Shown: one piece after another, positions 33,420-44,890 of the stretch
How the letters are laid out: each line of letters starts with the position of its first letter
How positions within the stretch are numbered: position 1 is the first letter of the stretch
NCBI GenBank assembly: GCA_022747635.1
Contig: JAKTNV010000010.1
Coordinates: 41,957,527-42,021,526 of the forward strand
Reading direction: 5' to 3'
DNA: 64,000 nucleotides
Origin: Hetaerina americana
Lineage: Eukaryota; Arthropoda; Insecta; Odonata; Calopterygidae
The notes under the pieces: model-generated
Seen by the model: the letters and a program-made list of their open reading frames with translations, nothing else
Told to the model about the DNA's origin: nothing
The model's database searches: none
Program-made: the position numbers and the translations under genes

Positions 33420-36400
33420 CTAAAGCTGCCCCATTAAACCGGTTGCCCTTAAAAAAGTTAAGACTCGATTTATAGACCCAGAGTCATCCCCTAAAATATT
33501 TTTTAAGTCTCCCCTTATCTTCAACATGTCTCTGGCCCTTTGGTATGTTGTACATTCCGTCAGGATATGTTTTATCGTCAGGGGTTGGAAACACTCATTG
33601 CAGCGGGGCTGTTCTTTTACCTCCGTAAAGAGGTACGAATGAGTGAGGGCAGAGTGTCCTATTCTCAGGCGCGTAATCATGACCTCTTCCCTCCGAATGT
33701 TCCGGATGGAAGAGGACCATGGTGAAACGACCGGTTTTATTGCCCTGAGTTTATTATTTTGAAGAGACTGCCAAGTCTCCTTCCACTGATGCAGGACCGA
33801 GTTCCGCAAGGCGGCCTTCACGTCCTCCATTGGAACCAAGGTGGAGTCGGTCTCGGGTTGTCGAAGGGCATCCTTCGCTGCCTGGTCAGCTTTTTCGTTG
33901 CCTCTTATGCCGACGTGACCAGGAGTCCATATAAAGGAGACCCTGTTCCCCTTTCTCTGAAGGGACAACAGGGTATAATGGATCTCCTGGACTATCGGGT
34001 GCACAGGTGCAAAGGCCGATAAAGATTTTAGGGCGCTCAACGAGTCGGTGCAGATGAGGAAAGAGCCATTGCTTTCTTTTATTTCTCCTAGGGCCGTCCT
34101 TATGGCTGACAGCTCGGCTGTGAAAATGCTGCAAGAAGTGTGCAGTTTTTTCCTCACGACTCCATGGTAGTGGGACACGACCGCATAGGCACATGCAGAT
34201 TCTGACTTTGACCCGTCGGTGTAGACTGGGAAAAAGTCAGAAAGTGAGCTGAGGACGGCACTGAAGAGCTGCTGGTATTCGGAATCGGTCGTTTTGGCTT
34301 TGCGGCGTGCACTGGCAATGAGTTTAATATCCGGCATTGGTGTTAACCAAGGCGGATACTTAGCATAGGAGACGGGGCATATTTGAGGAAATGTAAAATT
34401 TACCTCATTAATAAAATCATTAAAACGAACGGCAAAGGGCCTAGTTGCCCTTCTCCGCCTGTTAAATAAGTCTAAAAACCGTTGGTTAAAAACTATGTTA
34501 AAACAAGGGTGGATTGTCTCTGATAAAATTTTACAGGCATAGTTGCCCATTAAAATCATCCTGCGGGTTTCCAACGGAGGCTCCCCTGCGTCTGCAAGTA
34601 AGCTTGGGACTGGGCTTGTTCTAAATGCCCCGGTGGCCAACCGTATCCCAGCATTGTGGACACATGTGAGTGGTCTCAAGTAAGACTCTCGTGCTGAGGA
34701 ATACACTATGCAACCATAGTCCAGTTTGGATCGCACCAAGCCTCTGTACAATAAAAGCATGGTGGAGCGGTCTGCTCCCCAAGTGGAGTGAGTTAAAAAC
34801 TTTAAAACGTTGAGGGTTTGGCGACACCTCTCGCGTAACACGCGGATATGCTCCCGCCAGTTCAGCTTTTGGTCCAGGATCATGCCGAGAAAGCGGACGG
34901 ACTCCACAAATGGAAGAGGCCTACCCAACAGGGTTAGGGTCGGGGTAACGTGGTAACCGCGAACACGGTGAAAGTGCACGCATTTCGTTTTCTCCATGGA
35001 GAAACGAAATCCGTTCTTTCGCGACCACTCTCCCAGTTTGTTTAGAGTCACCTGGGCTTGCCTGGAAGCGTTTGGCAGTCGTGTCGACCGGCAGAATATG
35101 GCTAAGTCGTCCACATAGAGCGATGCCATCACCGGGGCATTGATGCATTCCACCACGTCGTTGATGGCGATGGCAAATAACGTCACGCTCAGTACTGAAC
35201 CCTGGGGTACCCCGTTCTCCTGTGTAAAAGATCGGGATAAGTGCTTCCCAGTCCTTACTTTAAAAAGGCGGTTAGTTAAAAAATTTCTGATAAATAGGGC
35301 CATGTTGCCTCTAAATCCCCACTTGTGGAGCGTGTTGAGGATTCTCCATCGCCACACACTATCATAGGCCTTCTCCAGGTCGAAAAAGACTGCTATGACG
35401 TGTTGACGGTGGAGAAAGGCTTCCTGGATGAAGTTCTCAGTGCGCACCAGATGGTCTGTCGTGGACCTGCCACGCCGAAAGCCGCACTGAGCGTCGGAGA
35501 GCAGGTGACGACTCTCCAAGCACCACATGAGACGTCGGTTTACCATCCGTTCCATCACCTTGCACAGGCAGCTGGTGAGAGATATGGGACGGTAGTTGTT
35601 CGGGTCATTTTTGTCCTTGCCCTGTTTTGGGATTGGTATCACGATGGACTCTCGCCAGGCATTTGGAAAACTGCCCTCGTTCCAAAGTTGGTTGAGGGTA
35701 TTTAGGACCTCCCCAATCGCAGTTTCCGGAATGTTCCGGAGAAATGCGTTGTGGATTTCGTCCGCCCCTGGCGAGGTGTAATGGGAGTCTTCGATGGCGG
35801 ATTTAAGCTCCCAGGACGTGAAAGGCTCATTGTAATATTCGGTTGTAGGACCTGCACCGAAATTGAGAGGGACACTCTCGCATCGCCTCTTCAGGTTCGC
35901 AAAGTCCGCGGCATAGCCCTCGTCACTGCTATTGGCCGCGAACTGACTGGCAAATATGTTGCTTATTTCGGCAGGTGAATTAACCACCCGGCCAGCAACA
36001 AGCAATGGCGAGATGACAAATGAGCCCTTGGACCCGGAGATTTTCTTCACTTTGTCCCATACCTGACCAAGCGGCGTGCGATGGTTGATGGTAGAGACGT
36101 ATTCTATCCAGGAAGCCCTCTTGGCCTCCTTCACGGCCCTTCGAGCTCGCGCTCTCAGGCGGCGGTACGATGCCAGATTAGTTGCCGTGGGATATTTTCT
36201 AAAAATATTTAATGCTTTTTTCCTCGCCCGAATCGCCCGGTCGCATTCCCCGTTCCACCAAGGGACAGGAGCTCGATTAATGTTCCCGGACGTACGAGGG
36301 ATACTTTTGGTAGCTGCCGCCAACAGCGTTGAACTTAGTTTATCGACGTTGTGCAACGCGTCGAAACTTGCGTCGTGTTTATATGTAAACGTACGCTTAA

Positions 36401-37121
36401 AAAGTGGCCAGTCCGCACGGTTAATACGCCACTTTTCCGGAGGTTTTGAAATGGTGGGCGAAGAGTCTTCCTTAACGAGTAGAAGAGGAAAATGGTCACT
36501 CCCACAGAGATCGTTGTGGGTGGACATTTTCAGCTTTGGGGCTAGACTTCTCGAGCATAGACAAAGATCTATTGCTGAGAATTCCCCATTGAAGCTGTTA
36601 AACCGGGTTTTTTCGCCGCTATTTAATAAAAACAGGTTAAAATTCTCAATAAAGTTGGATAAAATTCGACCTCTCCTATTGCTTTGGGTTTCTGGCCCTC
36701 CCCAGAGAGGATCATGGGCATTAAAATCTCCCATCAAAATGAACGGCTGAGGAAGCTGGTGGACAAGGGCTTCAAGGTTCAGGCGGGTCACCGGTGCACC
36801 CTCTGGCAGATACACGTTGCATAACGTCATCCTCTCAGGGGTGTGCACCGTGACAGCGACGGCCTGGAATGGAGAGTTCAGTTGGACTCGCGAGGTGTAA
36901 AGGGCCTCACGGGCCGCAACTGCTACTCCCCCTTGGGCTCGTTGGCCACTTAGGTCATCCGTTCTAAAAACAGTGAATCCCTTCAGAATACCCTTATCTT
37001 CAGCCTTAAAATGGGTCTCTTGGAGACAAATACAAGAGGGTTTAAAATCTTGGATTAAAATGGCCAGCTCCTCCTTGTGCCGATAAAAGCCATTGCAGTT
37101 CCACTGCAGAATGGAACACAT
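33420..37121 (-). CDS. LINE ORF2 polyprotein, intact (copy H, 1233 aa)
   Basis: All catalytic motifs are present. Endonuclease: Asn8, Glu35, Asp132/Asn134/His136, Asp185, Asp209-His210. Reverse transcriptase: NYRPISLTS at about 509-517, FDLEKAYD at 580-587, NGVPQGSVLS at about 636-645, YVDD at 669-672. RNase H: Asp969, Glu1003, Asp1026, His1069, Asp1079. The C-terminal knuckle CX2CX7HX4C is at 1174-1190. Private changes are few (for example ENFNLF for EDFNLF, FFPVYTDGS for FVPVYTDGS) and none touches a known catalytic residue. It is a credible source of active enzyme. Confidence 0.93.
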   Translation of the reverse strand: MCSILQWNCNGFYRHKEELAILIQDFKPSCICLQETHFKAEDKGILKGFTVFRTDDLSGQRAQGGVAVAAREALYTSRVQLNSPFQAVAVTVHTPERMTLCNVYLPEGAPVTRLNLEALVHQLPQPFILMGDFNAHDPLWGGPETQSNRRGRILSNFIENFNLFLLNSGEKTRFNSFNGEFSAIDLCLCSRSLAPKLKMSTHNDLCGSDHFPLLLVKEDSSPTISKPPEKWRINRADWPLFKRTFTYKHDASFDALHNVDKLSSTLLAAATKSIPRTSGNINRAPVPWWNGECDRAIRARKKALNIFRKYPTATNLASYRRLRARARRAVKEAKRASWIEYVSTINHRTPLGQVWDKVKKISGSKGSFVISPLLVAGRVVNSPAEISNIFASQFAANSSDEGYAADFANLKRRCESVPLNFGAGPTTEYYNEPFTSWELKSAIEDSHYTSPGADEIHNAFLRNIPETAIGEVLNTLNQLWNEGSFPNAWRESIVIPIPKQGKDKNDPNNYRPISLTSCLCKVMERMVNRRLMWCLESRHLLSDAQCGFRRGRSTTDHLVRTENFIQEAFLHRQHVIAVFFDLEKAYDSVWRWRILNTLHKWGFRGNMALFIRNFLTNRLFKVRTGKHLSRSFTQENGVPQGSVLSVTLFAIAINDVVECINAPVMASLYVDDLAIFCRSTRLPNASRQAQVTLNKLGEWSRKNGFRFSMEKTKCVHFHRVRGYHVTPTLTLLGRPLPFVESVRFLGMILDQKLNWREHIRVLRERCRQTLNVLKFLTHSTWGADRSTMLLLYRGLVRSKLDYGCIVYSSARESYLRPLTCVHNAGIRLATGAFRTSPVPSLLADAGEPPLETRRMILMGNYACKILSETIHPCFNIVFNQRFLDLFNRRRRATRPFAVRFNDFINEVNFTFPQICPVSYAKYPPWLTPMPDIKLIASARRKAKTTDSEYQQLFSAVLSSLSDFFPVYTDGSKSESACAYAVVSHYHGVVRKKLHTSCSIFTAELSAIRTALGEIKESNGSFLICTDSLSALKSLSAFAPVHPIVQEIHYTLLSLQRKGNRVSFIWTPGHVGIRGNEKADQAAKDALRQPETDSTLVPMEDVKAALRNSVLHQWKETWQSLQNNKLRAIKPVVSPWSSSIRNIRREEVMITRLRIGHSALTHSYLFTEVKEQPRCNECFQPLTIKHILTECTTYQRARDMLKIRGDLKNILGDDSGSINRVLTFLRATGLMGQL

Positions 37122-37203
37122 TTAAAGTGTTAAATTAAAATAAATAAATAAATATATAAATAAATAAGATGACTAAAAAGGGAGATGACCAACTCTATTG
37201 AGG

Positions 37204-38370
37204 TTATCGCTTGAAGCGATGTTTCCTCTTCCACTCGTTTGCGAAGACCTCAGTATCAGAGATACTCTGGTCCTCTTCAATTACCTCCGGCCTCTTTGGC
37301 TTCACTGGAGGCGGCGGGGAAGGTGTATTCTCACGCCCTTTTGGCGTGTTCCCCTTGGTGGTTTTCTGTGGGCTCTTCTTTGAAGGGCCCACAGGAGTAG
37401 GTGGCTCCTTGTCCACCTTACTCTTCCCATCCTTCACCCTTTTGGGTTTAGGCACTTGCGTGTTTTCAACTGGGGATTCTTTCGGTATCTCCGTCTGCGT
37501 GGCGATGGTACACTTTACACATTGCGTGGTTGCAACGGAAGCAAAGGACCGGGAGAAAGTTGGAGCGATTAGCGCCCTGTATTTTCTCCTCGCTTCCGCA
37601 TATGGGATTTTTTCAAGGGTTTTTATCTCCATGACTTTCCTCTCTTCTTTCATCTTCGGGCAATCACGAGAGTACACTGGGTGTGTACCCTCGCAATTGA
37701 CACAAAGAGGTTCCGAAGAGCACTCTTTATCCTCGTGCGCGTCTTTGCCACAGCGCGGGCAGGTGGCCTTACCCTCGCAACGCGACGCGACATGGCCGAA
37801 CCGTTGGCATTTGAAACAACGCACGGGATTTGGGATGAATGGCCTCACTGGTACCGATTCATAGCCCACAAACACCTTGTCGGGTAGTCTATCACGCGCA
37901 AACGTCAAGATCACGGAGGTGCTGTTTACGTTTTCTCCGTTGCGCCTCGTGGTGAGTCGACGACAATCAGTCACTCCCTGAGAGAACATTTCTCTCTTGA
38001 TTTCTTCGATGTCCACGTATAGGAGGTCGTAGTGACTGATAACTCCCCGACAGGTGTTAAGAGTGCGGTGCACCTCCACCTTAATCGGAATGTCATGGAG
38101 CATTCCCATAGCAAGCAGTTTATCGCTTTGTGTATCGTTCAGGGTCTCTATAAGAAGTGTACCATCCCGGAGCTTCTTCACGCTCTTTGGGTCCCCAGGC
38201 ACAATCTGTGACAAAACTCTGCGAATTAAGAAAGGAGAAACCTTTTTCAAGGTTTCACCTTCCTTTATGCACGACATAATTAAATAGCGCTTACATGCGC
38301 CTATGCACTTTTCTCCCCCGCCGGTGTCCGGACGGGATCTTTTTAGTGGTGGAAAGGGTTTTTCCTCCAT
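37204..38370 (-). CDS. LINE ORF1, zinc-knuckle protein; copy that fixes the start codon (copy H)
   Basis: The 388-codon frame begins at the ATG at 38368-38370. Four codons upstream an in-frame TAA (GAA TAA TTA ATT ATT ATG) rules out any N-terminal extension in this copy, which supports MEEKPF as the true start for the family. Knuckles are at 185-198, 204-217 and 223-237. A CVKC pair is at 284-287. The B/H/I subfamily markers (IKEG, SDK, VENT) are present. Confidence 0.9.
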   Translation of the reverse strand: MEEKPFPPLKRSRPDTGGGEKCIGACKRYLIMSCIKEGETLKKVSPFLIRRVLSQIVPGDPKSVKKLRDGTLLIETLNDTQSDKLLAMGMLHDIPIKVEVHRTLNTCRGVISHYDLLYVDIEEIKREMFSQGVTDCRRLTTRRNGENVNSTSVILTFARDRLPDKVFVGYESVPVRPFIPNPVRCFKCQRFGHVASRCEGKATCPRCGKDAHEDKECSSEPLCVNCEGTHPVYSRDCPKMKEERKVMEIKTLEKIPYAEARRKYRALIAPTFSRSFASVATTQCVKCTIATQTEIPKESPVENTQVPKPKRVKDGKSKVDKEPPTPVGPSKKSPQKTTKGNTPKGRENTPSPPPPVKPKRPEVIEEDQSISDTEVFANEWKRKHRFKR

Positions 38371-39240
38371 AATAATTAATTATTCGTCCCTCGGCCTCCC
38401 CACCCGCCACGGAGCCACACATTTGGGACGCCACTCCGCCAAACCGGAGCGGTCGCCAGGGCTAACTCGAGGGATATAGCGCTTCAGGAGTGGTTGTCTG
38501 TTTCGGGGTGGATCTTCGGTGCAAGGGCCCACCAAAACCCTTACATCTCCGACCTCCCTACGCAGACCCCCACAACCTTGGCACTCGCCACCGGAGCGAA
38601 AACGCGACGGAAGCCGATTGACCGGGAGTGGCTAGCTCCCGGCCTCCCGTTTACACGAAATCCGGGGCCGAAGAGGGGCATCACTCCCCGGTCCATACAG
38701 GGCATCCGACACCCTGCTGGGAACCAGAAAGCTCACCCTCCAGGATCCCCTTTTCTCCCTTACGGGTCTCCAGGCACGGCAAACACCTGGGCGGATCGCA
38801 GGCCAGATGGTATGGCCGCTCACAGACAGTGGATCCACAGCACTGTCCGGACGCATCCCTTGCTGGCTTGGGGTTTGTTTTCGGGGTTTTCTCCCCGCCC
38901 TTTTAGTCGCCTCTTACGACAAGCAGGGATACTGCGGGAGTATTCTCTAACCCCCTACCCGCGGGGGGGGGGTAAAAGTGGAGAAAGCAAGTGTGACATT
39001 AGGTGCCGTTGAAAATTTATGACAGTGTGTGATATTAATTGGGGGGTTGGAGTGGCAATAAGTGGCAACTATCGTATGACGCAATGCATGTATAGTCCAT
39101 AAAGGCGGACCTTGGTATCCCTTTTCGGCATGCACAGCGTTTTATCATCCCGGAAAATAATTTTGCTCCATGCTCGAGTAATAAACCCCGTTTAAAGGTG
39201 GCAGCGGAGTATTCGAGTGCTTCCCTCTTAAACTTTTCCA

Positions 39241-39470
39241 TCCCTCCGGGCTCGGGTTATGGGTATGAATGAGCCGCCGCTCCCCCCGTAATCGCGGCCG
39301 CAGCGTCCGGGGGCACCCAAACGCCGCCGCTGCCCCGAGGCTACGGGGGGCGAACGCCGGCCGCTTCGTGTTCGTTTTAATTGCCCCGGAATTCCGCTCG
39401 ACGCTAAGCGTTGTATGCGACGCCGTTTCCCACGCCCGTTGACGCCACGGCCACTTTTAATTATGCACGA
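39241..39470. other. CpG-rich block, possible regulatory DNA
   Basis: A sharply GC-rich stretch with many CpG dinucleotides (GCGGCCGCAGCGTCCGG, CGAACGCCGGCCGC, GACGCCGTTTCC) inside AT-rich surroundings. No convincing ORF, tRNA or repeat unit is found in it. It could be an exposed promoter or first-exon region of an unseen gene, or a foreign insert. Confidence 0.35.
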
Positions 39471-40917
39471 ATCGAATAGCTTTGGCGTTCGTTGCGTGAC
39501 CCAGAATAGTGTTCGCGGAAAATCTCAAGTTCCCTCCCCCCCTCGCCAGCGTGGAAACCAAACTTCGCCAACATCCCTGCCAGTTCCCCTTCGACAACAC
39601 TGGTCCCAAGCACGCCCATCAAAATGAGTTTAAAACCCCGCGGCAGCGTGGATGCCGTTTTAATAGCTAATCCAGTGCGAGGGGAAATAATTAAAAGCCA
39701 TGGGAATACAGTGACTGAACTCAAACAGCCGATACCTTTCGTCCCTACGGAAAGGTTCACAGTCGGTACGTAAATACCAATGTATCTTCATTAAAGGACT
39801 TTTAATGATAATTCCCCCGCAGAGACTGCCTTGAATTAATGAATTACGCGTGGAGGAAAGGTAGGAATCCACACACCAAATTCAAAAGTTCTTTTCACTT
39901 ACGATATTATTGCCAAAGATTGCTTGGTCATTAGATCTGAGAAAGTGTTAAGGCATAATGGTAAAGATATTTCTCGTAGTATTTCAAAGAGATTCAATTC
40001 ATTTCCGAATAGTTGTAATTTCTTGGACAAAAAATTGAATGAGAGACATTTCTACAGCCAAAAAAGTTAGAAACAGTTGTTGAAATTAACCAGAGTTAAA
40101 AATCTTTGATTTGAGACTCACTTTTGATTTAGAAGGATTTAATGAATAATTAGGCTTACTACAGGACTATGACCAGGAACATGATGCAAGTTTGAGTTCC
40201 TCCTTTCCTCTCTGATATTGAACACCGACACGGAAAACTATGAAAATAAATTTTTTAGCGTCATGCACTTACTATTAAGCATGCTTTCTTCGTCACGTAT
40301 GATACATTCATTATTTTACCGCCATGGGAAGAAAGCTTCAAGTATTTTAAGCTGAATAAGAAATTACCAAAAGGCAGACTTCAATGGCATTTGAGCTTTG
40401 TAAAGCTAATAATAAATCTAAGAACGAATAAGAAATCTAAAAGAACATTTCATAAGCATTCACTCCTTAAAGATTGTTAATTACTGCTCAAATTCTTCAT
40501 AGGATAATTGAAATAAAAGTCAATACTCAGCACGTACAATGCTCATATTTCTTTTGCATTTTTTTTCCCTTTTACAGTATTGAATGTGCATTGATCCGAG
40601 CTCACACCTTACCAAATGTTTACTTTCTCTTACGTAAGCACCGAAATGCCTCAATATTTCTTTCTGCGCGTTTATAGCTTTCTCGCACTTAATCATACGA
40701 CACTAGCTCGGATCCATCGGCAAAAGGATCTGACTTGCAAGAAACGAATTTTTTATTAAGGGTATAAATTAAAATAAGCCCTCGAAAATATTCTTAGATT
40801 TCATAGTATTTAAATACTAGAGCCTTACGATAAATATCAAATAAAATAATAGGTGAAACATACGTAACTATCGTCTCTGAAACCACAAGGATAAGGTTTT
40901 TTAAGACATTAGCAAAT

Positions 40918-41057
40918 TAAGATTTCTAACGCCTCTATCTCCGGTGCATGTACGCTGAGAAAGACAAAAGATCTCGCAGATTAGTTCGAAGGATTTGCCA
41001 TTAGGATCTGTTCTGAGCATGCAATTAATCACGCGAGTGTTTTGCAGTGCCTACCTT
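40918..41057 (+). repeat. Diverged direct repeat, unit 1
   Basis: Shares with 41521-41664, in the same order, AAGATTTCTAA, a GTACRCGCTG-like block, TTMGAGGAA/TTCGAAGGA, TTAGRATC, GCAATTAATCACGC and GTGTTTT. The identity is partial with small indels. Function is unknown. Confidence 0.5.
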
Positions 41058-41520
41058 AATGGCTTCTATTTGCTCCTTTGTTTTTCCCTCGCGTTTGTCG
41101 TCTTTACTCTAGCAAAGTAGTAACGTCACTTCGGACATTGGATGGAGGGGGAGGCGTCGGTACCTATACGTATGATGAAGTCAAATGAATGCGACAGGTC
41201 ACCGCAGCATTCCGTTTCCCACCAGTGCATACGCCTCCATTGGTGTTTTAAAATATATTCCGATACAGAGACTCGATAATTGACGGTCGCTACGGAAACA
41301 CTTTTTCAAAGCAAAATTAGTTTCGTTAAAGTTAGTACATGTACATCCTATTCAAAATTTTGTTCGATCTGAATAAATAAAAACTCCTATTTCACATCCA
41401 AAGGAAACGCACTGTTTAAATTAACAATCTCGGGTTTCGACTCGGTATAAATAAACAGGTGAATCCCTACGGAATCAATTCTTCTTTGGACCGATACACC
41501 ACGGTTTGAAGTGATTAAGT

Positions 41521-41664
41521 AAGATTTCTAATGCTCCCCACAAAGCACCGGGGCGCACGTACACGCTGTGGAAGACGCATGGATAGTGTCTTAAGTTCGA
41601 GGAAATTCCGTTAGAATCCATTCTGGATTTGCAATTAATCACGCAGGTGTTTTAAAGTACCTTG
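41521..41664 (+). repeat. Diverged direct repeat, unit 2
   Basis: Second unit of the repeat at 40918-41057, about 600 bases downstream. The best conserved core is GCAATTAATCACGC at 41631-41644. Confidence 0.5.
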
Positions 41665-42103
41665 GTGGTCCCCCTTTTCTCAGAGTTTCTGGTATAATTC
41701 CTTTTGCAACGCATCGTCCTTTCCAAACTCACAGGTGGGTCGATGAGCTGCGACAATATTCATTTCTTAAGTTCGTGGGAATATATATCTCCTGGAATGT
41801 ACGTTTGTCAAACATTCACTGCTACCACAACATTCAGGCACCTAAGAATAGGCGGCAATTGATTCCATTTTTCCGTCCTCGTTCCCAGTCCCAGATTCTG
41901 GAACCGGCTAACTTCGTCGTTTTGGAAATTAACGGGGAGGCTTCAGTTTTTAAAAATTATTTGACTCTACTGCCATGAAAGGGGCAGAGGGGAAGAAACA
42001 GCTGGTGAGAGTCGAAAGTGGTTTGCTCGTTTTCTCCCGAAACAGGTTCAATTTCAACTGAAGGCCGGTTTTAATGATAAGGATTCGGCCTTTTCGCATC
42101 GGG

Positions 42104-42417
42104 TTGATGCAGCGTTCAGTGTGCTGGCATCCTATCCAGGGTCGAATCCCAGAAGTGAATGAACTTTTCAATGGTATCCCGATCTCTATTTGGGGTAATA
42201 TGTGGAGAGTACTTCGCGCATTTCGATGGATCAAACGTTAAATTGTGAGCCCTTGATCGGCTTTCTTCAGGAGTAGGCCAATGTCGACACCGGGTTTCTC
42301 TCCACTCATCCTAACTCTATCAAATTACCCAAGTATCTCTAATGGCCTAAATGGCCATAGCTGCCGTTTGCCGTCATCCCATCTCCACACCAAAATAATT
42401 AATACTACCAACAACTC
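42104..42417 (+). mobile_element. tRNA-derived SINE, copy 2
   Basis: The box B-like AGGGTCGAATCCCAG is at about 42136-42150. The body is GTAGGCCAATGTCGACACC, then GGGTTTCTCTCCACTC. The 3' part AAATGGCCATAGCTGCCG and an AATTAATACTACC tail follow. The same family as copies 1 and 3, and the most diverged in its head. Confidence 0.75.
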
Positions 42418-44593
42418 CTAATAGCGACCTACGAATTCCGTTAAACTATACTTTTATGGGAGCGTTAGGTTTGATGTGGTTTAGAAGCATTGACGTACAC
42501 CCCTAAAGGAAATCCGTCACGAATAATACATGCAAATACGAAATTCGAAGCAAAAGGAGGATTCGACCCTCCGACAATGCAATTATTCCGAATAATTGTC
42601 GTCCACTCGCGGTGAAGAACTCGCGCTATTCCTAATAACCCTGATTAATTCTGAGAGCAAACAGCATCCAAAAGAAGCTCCTCAAAACTTTTTCACATAT
42701 ATTGAGTTAGCTATAAAATGTATTAAAAACGTATTTTCATACCTAATTGAAAGAAGTCCTTCAATTGAGGCATTAGAATGACAACAGATTGAGTCAGTTT
42801 AAACGTGGAAGTAACAGAAAATGTTATCAAAAGGATCGTTAACTTACCATCAGTTGAAGCCGGTATTTCTGCTTTAACAGTTATAAAATTCCTCAAGTCA
42901 GAATAAATACAAAAGAGAGAAATTCCCGGGTTCATTATCTGTTGGCCAGCAAAGAAACCATTTTAATAAGGTGCAATTCTTTTTACTAAAACTTGGGCTC
43001 TATGCGTCAATGTTGTCATTCGAATATTCATACTTCAATTTTATCTTTAGAGAAACCTATAAGATGAAATTGATAAGAGTTTCAACGAATCTTCATTTCT
43101 CAAACCTTAACAATAGACAAAATAGCTGAGCAGTGCTTATAGTATTACTTTTCTCTCGCGAATATCGCCGGTTAACAAAAAATTGATAGTTGAATTATAA
43201 TTTTCCACATTGGTTATCATTAAGAAGGCTTGTTCTGTTAAAACGACTTTGCGTCATTTTCAAAAAAAATGTATGTGAAAGCATTAAAACCGTTTGGACA
43301 TTCCCCACAATAATGTGGACCATTACACTGAGGATTTAATTTATGTAATGAATCAATTCCACCGAGTGAATCTGCAAAGGACAAAGAATAGAACAAAAAG
43401 CTCTATAATTAACTGAATACAATAATACCTGACCACCTACGCTTCATAGAGTTTCTGCGTGGTTTATGCCGAAATCAGGATCTTAGGATACTCGCAGGTA
43501 TTCCGCACACCGCTCCTTTGGTTTCCTTCGCCACGTGAGGACCAATTTTTATCCAGATCATACCAACGCGCTCTCTTGGGAACGATCCACGCCGGAGAAA
43601 CCACCCTTATCAACGACATTGTCTCAAAGGGTTCATCGCTTGTCCCTCACACCCCCCTCACACGAAGGCTTTTCACTGCTACTGGTAGACTCAAGAAGTT
43701 AAAGAGATAACCTCCTTAACTAGGCCCCATTAATCAAAGGCGAAACCCAGGAGGAGGGAATTAGGGAATTCCATTTGGTGGGAGTGAAAGGTAATGTGGG
43801 GAGAAGAAGAGGAAAGGGAAGAGACGAAGAATTCCAAGCAGGAGGGAGTGTTTGGAGGTGGAAAAAGGCAAAGGAAAAAAGGAATGGGGGTGGGAGGAGG
43901 ATTCATTTCTTGAATCTGCAGTGCCCTCTCGAGAGGAGGCGAAGTAGTGAGAGAGGGAACACTTATTTGAAAGTCGTCGGACAGATGCAATAAATACCTC
44001 AAGCATGGGATGACTTGAGCATAAACATTCTCACAAAGAGAAGTAGTGGGTGTGGATCATAAATCACTTGAGACGAAAGTTTATGAAGTCCACTACGATG
44101 ATTCAGAGATAAAAACCACACTTTTCCTACCGAGCAGGGAAGGTCAGATTATTCTGGGACTTGATAATTCTCTTAAGGTAGACCAAAGTTAAATATTTCC
44201 CGCGAAAACTAGTCTGTTGAGTAAGTCAATGGCATATGGACTCTCTTCGATTTATAATGAGAGCTAATACCTTAAATCTAGTTATTTTTAAATAACAGAA
44301 CCATGGTTGCCACAGTTTTTAACCCGAAAGTTGATCTAAGACGATATCAACTCAAATTTTCTTGGGAAAACAAACTGAATCAAAGTGGTTTCGCCAATCG
44401 GATGGTTATACACCCCAAATATCACGTACTACTTGCCATATTCGCCATTCATTGGTGCAATAGAGATTATCCATTTATCATGTGAAACTGTTTGAAAATA
44501 TGGATAAAAACATTTATTTACAAAAACTTCCTGGAGAAAGGACAATATCATCGAACAGCTTGTAAATCTTGAATGACAGATGGGGATTGGGAA

Positions 44594-44890
44594 TTGTGCG
44601 GTGGCTAACGTACTGGCTTCCCATCCTGAGGGCCCGGGTTCAAATCCCAGCGGTGTTGAATATTTTTCAGAGGTATCTCGATCCCTACTTGAGGTGCTTT
44701 GTGGAGGGCACTTTGACTGAGTACGTCGTCCGTCGGATGGGATGTTAAGCTGTGAACCCCTTGGCGCCTTTCGTTAAAAGTAGGCTAATGCCGACGCCGG
44801 GTTTCTCTCCACCCTTCATCCTTTCCTGTCCATCCCCTATGGCGCAAATGACCTCAGCTGTCGGTCACCTCCCCTCAATACTACTAATAC
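44594..44890 (+). mobile_element. tRNA-derived SINE, copy 3, best preserved
   Basis: The head has a clear Pol III promoter: box A TGGCTAACGTACTGG at 44602-44616 and box B GGTTCAAATCC at about 44638-44648. The body includes AGTAGGCTAATGCCGACGCC and GGGTTTCTCTCCACCC. The last 50 bases (GGCGCAAATGACCTCAGCTG, then TCGGTCACC, tail AATACTACTAATAC) align with the 3' end of the LINE, whose sequence there is GGTGCAAAATGACCATAGCTG, then TCGACGCACC, and (TAC)n. It looks like an LINE-dependent SINE. No clean target duplication was found. Confidence 0.85.

Larger units (their letters stand above)
33216..38972 (-). mobile_element. LINE copy H, full length with both ORFs open
   Basis: Complete unit with five TAG repeats at its 3' end and the CGCGGGGGGGGG form of the 5' terminus. 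The left flank (ends TCGGTGATGTGT) and right flank (begins TAAAAGTGGAG) show no convincing duplication, unlike B, I and the two compound insertions. Either the target duplication was lost or the insertion deleted target DNA. The preceding 269 bases (32947-33215) are AT-rich with no feature that I can name. Confidence 0.94.
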
